This document shows positions 58,107 to 64,000 of a stretch of 64,000 bases of DNA, piece by piece. The position numbers were made by a program, and so were the translations under genes. Each line of letters begins with the position of its first letter. The first letter of the stretch is position 1. A model generated the notes under the pieces. The model searched no databases. It was not told the origin of the DNA and saw nothing but the letters and a program-made list of their open reading frames with translations. Origin of the DNA: Corynebacterium argentoratense DSM 44202 (GTDB lineage: Bacteria > Actinomycetota > Actinomycetes > Mycobacteriales > Mycobacteriaceae); the NCBI RefSeq assembly GCF_000590555.1, contig NC_022198.1, positions 884,583-948,582 on the forward strand, written 5' to 3'.

Positions 58107-59726
58107 ATGACGCACTCCGCACACACCCCGGCAGGTTCGGCTGCTTCCCGCACAGCACCCTTCGGTAGTGATGACGCCGCGTGGGATCTGCCGGGCACGC
58201 TCATTGGGGTTTCCGTCGGCCCGGGGGATCCGGAACTGCTGACACTCAAAGCTGTGCGTGCCATCGAGCAAGCGGATGTGGTGGTGTACCACTCCAAGAA
58301 GGGGCGTCCTTCTGCTGCCGCAATCCCGGCCAAGGACTTGCTCGGGGCGGGACGTCAGCGCGGCCAACACCACGTGCACTTGGAGTACCCCGTCACCACG
58401 GGATCAACCGACCATCCCGGCGGCTACGCAGGGGCGCTCGCAGAGTTCTATGTTGACGCCGAGCGCACCATCGAGCAGTTCCTAGCCGAAGGTAAAACCG
58501 TCGCTGTCCTGGCCCTCGGTGACGCCCTGCTTTACAGCTCCTATCAGCACATTCACCGCATGTTTGAAGCGCGGTGCAACTGCGAAGTCATCCCCGGGAT
58601 TAGCTCTATCGCTGGGGCTACCGCGGTTGTCGCTAAACCGTTGACCGAAGATGACGAAACGCTGGTCGTCGTATCCGGCACCTTGGAAGAAGCAGAACTA
58701 CGCCGCAGGCTCACCAACGCCGATTGCGCCGTGGTGATGAAGCTCGGCCGCACGTTTAACAAAGTGCGCTGCGCACTAGAACACGCAGGTATGCTCGATC
58801 GGGCTGTGCTGGTGACTCGGGTGGGCATGGACGGCCAAAGCGCCCAGCCGGTGCGAGAGGTCGACGCATCAACCGTGCCCTATTTCAGTGTCGTCATTGT
58901 TCCTTCCGTACTTGCGCAACAGGACAAGATTCGTGCGAGCGTGCCCAAACGCGACGTCATTGATAGTGCAGCTGAAACGACTGGAGAGGTTGTGGTGGTG
59001 GGCCTGGGACCAGGCGCGCAACGATGGACTACACCCGAAGTCCAACACGAGCTGGAACAAGCCACCGACCTTGTCGGTTACTCGACCTACATCAATCGCG
59101 TTCCGCAACGCCCCGGCCAGCGGCGTCATTTGTCCGATAATAAGGTCGAGGCAGAACGCGCAGCCTTCGCACTAGACATGGCTAAACGTGGCCGCAGGGT
59201 AGCCGTCGTGTCCTCCGGCGACCCGGGTGTGTTCGCTATGGCCGCAGCCGTGCTCGAGACCGCTGACGATGATCTGTGGCGCGAAGTACCCGTGCGCATC
59301 ATTCCCGGTATGACAGCCGCACAAGCCGTAGCCAGCCGCGCGGGTGCGCCCCTCGGGCACGACTTCGGCATGATTTCTCTCTCTAACAGGCTCAAACCCT
59401 GGGAGCAGATTGAAAAACGCATCCGTGCCCTGGCCGGCGCCGACATGGCTTTTGCTGTGTACAACCCGGCGTCGAAGGAACGACGGGAACACATCGAACG
59501 CCTCAAAGAGATCGTCTCCGAATACCAGGGGCCCAACACCCCGGTCATCGTGGCGCGCGCAGTGGGCTCTGAACAGGAAAAAGTAACGATCACGACACTC
59601 AAAGCGTTTGACCCTACAGTTGTCGACATGCGGACGATGGTCATCATCGGTGCATCGACTACCCGCGCCTACGACGGCCCCCAGGGGCCTCGCGTGTACA
59701 CATCACGCACGTACGGGTTGAGCTAA
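58107..59726 (+). CDS. cobIJ: Fused precorrin-2 C20- and precorrin-3B C17-methyltransferase
   Basis: 539 residues in two tetrapyrrole-methylase domains. CobI (~30-280): GTLIGVSVGPGDPELLTLKA, VAVLALGDALLYSSYQH, VIPGISSIAGATAV. CobJ (~290-539): VVVVGLGPGAQRWTTPEV, RRVAVVSSGDPGVFAMAAAV, IIPGMTAAQAVASRAGAPLG, DMAFAVYNPASKERREHI. CobI acts before CobG and CobJ after it, so the fusion and its neighbour cover three successive steps. Such CobIJ fusions are known in actinobacteria. ATG 58107 follows the cobH stop immediately, with AAGGAG 6 to 11 nt upstream. Motif copies lie at 58173 and 58950. Confidence 0.95.
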   Translation: MTHSAHTPAGSAASRTAPFGSDDAAWDLPGTLIGVSVGPGDPELLTLKAVRAIEQADVVVYHSKKGRPSAAAIPAKDLLGAGRQRGQHHVHLEYPVTTGSTDHPGGYAGALAEFYVDAERTIEQFLAEGKTVAVLALGDALLYSSYQHIHRMFEARCNCEVIPGISSIAGATAVVAKPLTEDDETLVVVSGTLEEAELRRRLTNADCAVVMKLGRTFNKVRCALEHAGMLDRAVLVTRVGMDGQSAQPVREVDASTVPYFSVVIVPSVLAQQDKIRASVPKRDVIDSAAETTGEVVVVGLGPGAQRWTTPEVQHELEQATDLVGYSTYINRVPQRPGQRRHLSDNKVEAERAAFALDMAKRGRRVAVVSSGDPGVFAMAAAVLETADDDLWREVPVRIIPGMTAAQAVASRAGAPLGHDFGMISLSNRLKPWEQIEKRIRALAGADMAFAVYNPASKERREHIERLKEIVSEYQGPNTPVIVARAVGSEQEKVTITTLKAFDPTVVDMRTMVIIGASTTRAYDGPQGPRVYTSRTYGLS

Positions 59727-59822
59727 CACCGCATAATCGGCACCCCTCATGCCGGGGACAGCACTACGCAAGGCTTCGCATAGTGGCAACCAATCCGGCA
59801 TACTAAGACAGCAACATCGTTT

Positions 59823-59844
59823 TGCGGGGCATCGTGACCCCGCA
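59823..59844 (+). promoter_or_regulatory. Leader hairpin before small secreted gene
   Basis: TGCGGGG (59823-59829) and CCCCGCA (59838-59844) form a perfect 7-bp stem with an 8-nt loop, ending 6 nt before the GAAAGG ribosome site. A possible -10 CATACT is at 59799-59804. No T-run follows, so it is more likely a leader structure than a terminator. Confidence 0.5.
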
Positions 59845-59867
59845 CCCTTTGAAAGGTGATGAAACAC

Positions 59868-60137
59868 ATGCGCGTAAACCGACGCATCACTGCGGCTATC
59901 GTCGCAACCGGTCTGGCTACCTCGCTCGCCACGGCCCCCTCTTATGTTGCGCAGGCAGCAGACACCGGCAGCAGCGACATCAGCACCTCCAGCGAGGGTT
60001 TGTTCGACTCCGGTAACAAGGGCGAGCACAGCGAACTGATGCAGACCCTGATCACCATCGGATTGGTACTTGAAGGCATCGGCATCCTCATCGGCCCGGC
60101 ACCTGCATTTATCAAGCACATCCTCGGAATCCGCTAA
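59868..60137 (+). CDS. Small secreted protein of unknown function
   Basis: 89 residues from ATG 59868. A clear signal peptide (RVNRRITAAIVATGLATSLA, cleavage predicted after AQA near residue 29) is followed by a Ser/Asp/Gly-rich segment (DTGSSDISTSSEGLFDSGNK) and a hydrophobic C-terminal helix LITIGLVLEGIGILIGPAPA. The mature part would be about 58 residues. I do not recognise the family; a short envelope peptide that associates with membranes is plausible. It has its own leader and a strong GAAAGG site, lies after cobIJ, and ends 9 bp from the convergent cobK. Confidence 0.8.
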   Translation: MRVNRRITAAIVATGLATSLATAPSYVAQAADTGSSDISTSSEGLFDSGNKGEHSELMQTLITIGLVLEGIGILIGPAPAFIKHILGIR

Positions 60138-60146
60138 AGCGGTCTT

Positions 60147-60884
60147 TTAAAGCAGCGCCTCACAGGTGTCGTAAGCTTCTTTCGCCGTAGCGACAATGGC
60201 GCTGTGCCCCTTAGGGAGAGCGGGTCGATCGACCACGATGACATCCACTCCCAGTTCTCGGGCGGCCACCAACTTGTTGTAGGTAGGCCCGCCCGAGTTT
60301 TTTGTCACCACGACATCAATCTGGTTGTCGATCAGAAGCTTCTTCTCGGAGTCAAGGTCGAAAGGCCCACGGCTGAGAAGAATGCGATGGCGCGACGGCA
60401 GCTCCACACTGGGCTCCTCCACACACCTGATGACATACAGCGCGTGAGGATCCTGGGCGAAAGGAGCCAACTGTTGACGCCCAATAGCCAGAAACACGTG
60501 ACCGTACCGGCAGGCACGCTGGGCAGCCTCGTGCATCGAGGACACGTGGGTCCACCTGTCCCCCGGCTGCTCCTCCCACTGCGGACGCTGCAGCCGAACC
60601 AGCGGAACACCCGTTGCCCTACACGCTTCCGCCGCAGATAGGCTGATTTTCTCTGCGAAAGGATGGGTGGCATCAACCACCACGTCAACACCATTGTCGA
60701 CGATCCAGCGGGCAAGACCCGCAGGCCCACCGAACCCGCCGATGCGCACTTGGCCGACGGGCAAACGCGGCGTCGACACCCTGCCTGCCAACGATGATGT
60801 CACCGTCCATCCGGCGTCACGCAGCAATCGGGCTAAGTCGCGAGACTCCCCCGTGCCACCCAAAATAAGCGCTGTTGGCTGCAT
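60147..60884 (-). CDS. cobK: Precorrin-6A reductase CobK
   Basis: NADPH-dependent reduction of precorrin-6A. 245 residues starting MQPTALILGGTGESRDLARL, with the NADPH-binding GGTGESRDLA, DVVVDATHPFAEKISLSAAE (~65-85), and VVTKNSGGPTYNKLVAAREL near 200, all typical of CobK/CbiJ. ATG 60884 is preferred; the 18 upstream codons lack family similarity. It is the last gene of a minus-strand unit pepQ-cobL, cobM, cobK. Confidence 0.93.
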   Translation of the reverse strand: MQPTALILGGTGESRDLARLLRDAGWTVTSSLAGRVSTPRLPVGQVRIGGFGGPAGLARWIVDNGVDVVVDATHPFAEKISLSAAEACRATGVPLVRLQRPQWEEQPGDRWTHVSSMHEAAQRACRYGHVFLAIGRQQLAPFAQDPHALYVIRCVEEPSVELPSRHRILLSRGPFDLDSEKKLLIDNQIDVVVTKNSGGPTYNKLVAARELGVDVIVVDRPALPKGHSAIVATAKEAYDTCEALL

Positions 60885-60925
60885 GACCCGAGCCGGCCCC
60901 CGGCGCGGCCGCGTGTTCCCGACGC

Positions 60926-61699
60926 CTACTGCACACATGGGATGGTTCGGCCGTGCTCGTCGCGGGGGCGGTCATCGGAATAGAGGTAACTATCGGGAAA
61001 ACCCGATGCCCCCAAAACCTGCCCCACAATGATGATCGCTGTGCGGGTGATGCCAGCGTCGATGGTTTGCTGCGCGATAGTCTGCAGCGTGCCGCGAATG
61101 ATCTGCTCCTCCGGGCGAGAAGCGAACGCCACCACAGCCGCCGGGCAATCCACGCCGTAGTTATCCACCAACTCCGAGACCACACGCTCGATGTCGTGCG
61201 CCGCCAGATGAATGCACAGCGTGGCTTTGGAAGCACCAAGGGTGGCTAAATCTTCCCCCTCCGGCATGGCGGACGCCCGCCCACTGACCCGGGTGAGGAT
61301 GACCGTCTGCCCCACCGTAGGCACCGTCAATTCGTGACCCAGGACTGCCGCAGCCGCAGAAAAAGACGCCACACCGGGGACGATCTCGTAATCGATCCCC
61401 AATGCAGTAAGGCGGCGTGCCTGTTCCGCGAGAGCCGAATACACACTTGGATCCCCGGATTGTAGACGTGCGACATCGTGCCCCGCGGCGTCAGCACGCG
61501 CAATAATCTCCGTAATCTCGTCCAGCGGCATCCGGGCGGTGTTGATGACCTCGGCGTCTTCGGGGCAGCCCTCCAGCACTTCCGGGGGGACGATGCTGCC
61601 GGCGTACAGGCACACGCGACAGGAGCGAATCAGTCGGTCCGCACGCAGGGTGAGCAGGTCAGCGGCGCCGGGGCCGGCTCCAATAAAAAATACTGTCAT
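60926..61699 (-). CDS. cobM: Precorrin-4 C11-methyltransferase
   Basis: SAM-dependent tetrapyrrole methylase of 257 residues. VFFIGAGPGAADLLTLRADRL is replaced at the expected place by FFIGAGPGAADLLTLRA (residues 4-20). VARLQSGDPSVYSALAEQ near 75, EIVPGVASFSAAAAVLG near 103, and TVILTRVSGRASAMPEGEDL follow. It acts after CobJ and before CobF, which is not in the window. AAAGGA lies upstream of ATG 61699. It starts 30 bp after the cobL stop and is transcribed with it. A motif copy lies at 61484. Confidence 0.95.
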   Translation of the reverse strand: MTVFFIGAGPGAADLLTLRADRLIRSCRVCLYAGSIVPPEVLEGCPEDAEVINTARMPLDEITEIIARADAAGHDVARLQSGDPSVYSALAEQARRLTALGIDYEIVPGVASFSAAAAVLGHELTVPTVGQTVILTRVSGRASAMPEGEDLATLGASKATLCIHLAAHDIERVVSELVDNYGVDCPAAVVAFASRPEEQIIRGTLQTIAQQTIDAGITRTAIIIVGQVLGASGFPDSYLYSDDRPRDEHGRTIPCVQ

Positions 61700-61729
61700 G
61701 AGTGGGCGAGTCCTTTGTAAACGAGCGTG

Positions 61730-64000
61730 CTAGGAAGAGATGTTTTTGGTGGCGCGCCATTGCGTAATGGGCAGTGCCGGTTTGAGTGCGGTAAAGCTAC
61801 CGATCTGTTTTTCGTTCGAGACTTCGAAGCGGTGCATGCTGCCACCGTAGCGTGCTTGGAGGGCGAAGAGGTGTTGTTCGCTTTGCACGGTCACAGCGTT
61901 GATGACGATCCGCCCGCCGGGTTTCAACCTGAGCCAGGCTTGTTCGAAGCTTGCTTCGAGGCCTCCGCCGATGAAGATGACGTCGGGGTCGGGGGCGTCG
62001 CAGAAGCAGTCCGGGGCGGTGCCTAGGATGCTGAGCGGCACCCCGAGGTGTGCTGCGTTGCGTTCGATTCGTGCGCGTCGCTCGGCGTTGCTTTCAAAAC
62101 ACCATGCGCGCTGCTTGAGGCCTCGGAGTGCACCGGGGTTACGGGATTGAGCGCGTTGCCATTCGATGGCGATCGAGCCTGAACCTCCACCGACGTCCCA
62201 TAGCGTTTCCCCCGGTTGGGGTGCCAGCGCTCCCAGGGTGATGGCGCGGATATCCTGCTTGGTTAGCTGCCCATCGGACTCGAATGCTTCATCGGGGAGT
62301 CCAGGTGTGAGTGTTGACGTCGCGGGGCGCGCTGTGGTCGTGTCGATGGCGAGGATGTGCAGGTTGTCTGCGACTGGCGGAGCGGTGGCGTCTCCGCGGG
62401 TGATGGCGCGCTGGGGCGTGCCGAGGTTGCTCAGCGCAGTGATCGTGATGTTGGCGGGGTCGATGCTGTCGGATGAGAGGTGGTGGAGGTAGCTTGCAAC
62501 TGTTGCCGGGGTGGAGCTATCACGGCCTAACACCAGTACACGCGGGGACTGTTCGATGGCTAGGCCGATGGAGTTAATGTCGGCGGACATGAGGCTGACC
62601 ACAGGTGTGGAATCGAGAGCCCAGCCGAGTTCTGAGCAAGCAAGAGAGGCGCTGCTCGGTGCCGGATGTACATGTGCATCGACGCCGTGGCGCCTGAGTG
62701 TGCTGGCGATCCCGTGGTAGTTTGGGTCGCCACTGGCTAGAACCACCACCTGTTGTCCACGGTATCGATCGATGAGCTCGGGCAATGCCGGAACCAGCGG
62801 ACTGGGCCATGGCTGGGTGACCACGGCGTCGGACAGTTCGTCTGCGACGTGGCTGAGCATGTCCAGTTGGCGCTGCCCACCGAGGACAACAGTGGCCTGG
62901 CCCAGCAGCGTGCGGATGTGCGCGGCGTCAAGATCCCGACCGTCATGGACGCCGACGATTGCCCAGCTGGCGGATGCTGCGGATGCTTCTGTGTGTGCGT
63001 TGGGTACGATGGTTGCCTTGGTGCTACTGTCCCCGCCGCTGTGCTTGTCGTTGCCGGGCACGAGGCTGCGCGGTTGGTTGTTGAAGGTGTCGCACCCATC
63101 GGCGGTCACGCACGCAATGTCTTCGATGCGTGCCCCCCACCGGTCGGTGTAAAACCCGGGTTCGATGGAGAAAGTCATGCCCTCGCGCAGCACCAGATCG
63201 TTTCCGGCGATGATGAAGGGCTCTTCGTGGGTGCTCAGCCCGATACCGTGCCCGGTGCGGTGGGTGAAGTACTCCCCCAGACCGGCTTCGGTGAGTACCT
63301 GTCGGGCCGCAGCGTCTACCTGCGCTGCCGTGACGCCGGGGCGCACTATGGCCCTAGCTGCTGCTTGTGCACGTTCAAGCACTGCGTAGGCCGCGAGAAA
63401 TTCAGGATCAACGCAGCTATCAACGCCGCTATCGCCAGCGACATAGTAGGTGCGGGTGCAATCGGAGTGGTAGCCGCCGGCAAAGGTGCCCCCGATGTCG
63501 ATGACTACCGGGTCGCCTGCTTGCAGCACGCGGTCGGAGAAGCTGTGGTGGGGGTTACCGCCGTTGGGTCCGCTTCCGACGATGATGAAGTCCACGCTGT
63601 CGTGCTCGGCCAAGATGAGCTTTTCTAGTTCTGCCGCGACCTCTGCTTCGGTGCGGCCGGCAATCAAAAGCGCGGGTACGTGGGCGTGCACTGCGTCGAT
63701 AGCTTGGCCGGCGGCACGCAGTGCGCCCAGCTCCGAGGCGTCTTTGACCATAAACATCTCGGCAAGAGTGTGTGTCGCAAGCACCCATTGTGGTGCGCTG
63801 TAGCCCGTGAGTTGCTGGATCCCGGTTGTCAGGGCGACGATGTGGTCGGCCGTCAGCGATGAACTCACCGCGATGTCGAGCGGGGTGTCGGTCTCTGCTG
63901 CCTGGGCATGAGCGCCGGCTACAAGGTGACCGATGGCGATAGCGTAGGGGTCTTCGCCGTCTTTCCATGAGCGCACATCTGCGACTTCAGACAGCGCTGG
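61730..64000 (-). CDS. pepQ-cobL: Xaa-Pro dipeptidase fused to CobL (partial at 5' end)
   Basis: One open frame of 756 visible codons that continues past the window edge, so some N-terminal residues are missing. Visible residues ~1-315 are an M24 metallopeptidase with all five metal ligands: VVIDIGGTFAGGYHSDCTRT (two Asp), the His in HRTGHGIGLSTHEEP, EGMTFSIEPGFY and ARIEDIAC (two Glu). After a ~25-residue linker comes CbiE (SWAIVGVHDGRDLDAAH, VVVLASGDPNYHGIAS), then CbiT (TLWDVGGGSGSIAIEWQRA, PDVIFIGGGLEASFEQAW), together precorrin-6Y C5,15-methyltransferase/decarboxylase. Corynebacteria usually have pepQ and cobL as neighbours; a single reading frame is unusual. Motif copies lie at 62315 and 62931. 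Confidence 0.92.
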   Translation of the reverse strand, partial: PALSEVADVRSWKDGEDPYAIAIGHLVAGAHAQAAETDTPLDIAVSSSLTADHIVALTTGIQQLTGYSAPQWVLATHTLAEMFMVKDASELGALRAAGQAIDAVHAHVPALLIAGRTEAEVAAELEKLILAEHDSVDFIIVGSGPNGGNPHHSFSDRVLQAGDPVVIDIGGTFAGGYHSDCTRTYYVAGDSGVDSCVDPEFLAAYAVLERAQAAARAIVRPGVTAAQVDAAARQVLTEAGLGEYFTHRTGHGIGLSTHEEPFIIAGNDLVLREGMTFSIEPGFYTDRWGARIEDIACVTADGCDTFNNQPRSLVPGNDKHSGGDSSTKATIVPNAHTEASAASASWAIVGVHDGRDLDAAHIRTLLGQATVVLGGQRQLDMLSHVADELSDAVVTQPWPSPLVPALPELIDRYRGQQVVVLASGDPNYHGIASTLRRHGVDAHVHPAPSSASLACSELGWALDSTPVVSLMSADINSIGLAIEQSPRVLVLGRDSSTPATVASYLHHLSSDSIDPANITITALSNLGTPQRAITRGDATAPPVADNLHILAIDTTTARPATSTLTPGLPDEAFESDGQLTKQDIRAITLGALAPQPGETLWDVGGGSGSIAIEWQRAQSRNPGALRGLKQRAWCFESNAERRARIERNAAHLGVPLSILGTAPDCFCDAPDPDVIFIGGGLEASFEQAWLRLKPGGRIVINAVTVQSEQHLFALQARYGGSMHRFEVSNEKQIGSFTALKPALPITQWRATKNISS

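Noticed and set aside
59738..59756. CGGCACCCCTCATGCCG hairpin after cobIJ
   Set aside because: Only a 5-bp stem without a T-run; not convincing as a terminator.

Overview
The window looks like the chromosome of a Corynebacterium. The genes from about 1.1 to 19.4 kb follow, with gaps, the order of the conserved mycobacterial block Rv1691 to Rv1713: TPR protein, HAD phosphatase, tlyA, NAD kinase, recN, steA/steB, NUDIX, xerD, ParA-like pldP, scpA/scpB, rluB, cmk, der. The 20.7 to 25.0 kb stretch matches the secA2, odhI/garA, ftsR and MerR neighbourhood. Genes for RbpA, polyprenol-phosphate mannose synthase with a separate apolipoprotein N-acyltransferase, type II NADH dehydrogenase and UfaA support the same assignment. 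I cannot name the species. No insertion sequence, prophage or CRISPR array is visible.

Layout. 0 to 1 kb: 3' end of a 23S rRNA gene, 5S rRNA and a terminator. 1.1 to 19.4 kb: housekeeping block on the plus strand, with bioA-bioD between scpB and rluB, a fused cmk-der gene, and only the first codons of pyrG left between steB and the NUDIX gene. 19.7 kb: tRNA-Pro. 20.7 to 25 kb: secA2, odhI and two MerR regulators. 25 to 32.7 kb (minus): envelope vWA protein, a putative DNA glycosylase, two CBS/CorC membrane proteins, an RNA helicase and gnd. 33.2 to 39.1 kb (minus): thiamine operon thiD-tenA, thiO, thiS, thiG, thiF, thiE-yggS. 39.2 to 48.6 kb: ndh, ufaA, dedA, a flavin/Fe-S dehydrogenase, an MHS transporter, YceI and a zinc-ribbon protein. 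48.7 to 52.2 kb: rbpA, then ppm1, lnt and fxsA. 52.2 kb to the end: aerobic cobalamin genes. cobN lies under a cobalamin riboswitch, cobG, cobH and cobIJ run on plus, and pepQ-cobL, cobM and cobK run on minus with a small secreted protein between the two groups.

Three themes stand out. First, the 10-mer TGACGYCGCG occurs 37 times by eye (19 plus, 18 minus), all inside coding sequence and in several reading contexts. Base-composition chance would give fewer than one. It behaves like an uptake, recombination or chromosome-organisation signal and is the best candidate here for something undescribed. Second, many biosynthetic activities are fused into single reading frames: Cmk-Der, ThiD-TenA, CobI-CobJ, and the less expected ThiE-YggS and Xaa-Pro dipeptidase-CobL. 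Third, about twenty genes have a TANNNT-like -10 hexamer 6 to 8 nt before the start codon, pointing to widespread leaderless transcription. I used this to choose several starts.

The vitamin genes cover part of three pathways. Thiamine has the thiazole branch, pyrimidine kinase/salvage and coupling, but no thiC here. Biotin has only the bioA and bioD steps. Cobalamin has the corrin-ring steps CobI, G, J, M, K, L, H and the CobN chelatase subunit; cobF, the amidases and late steps are not in the window.
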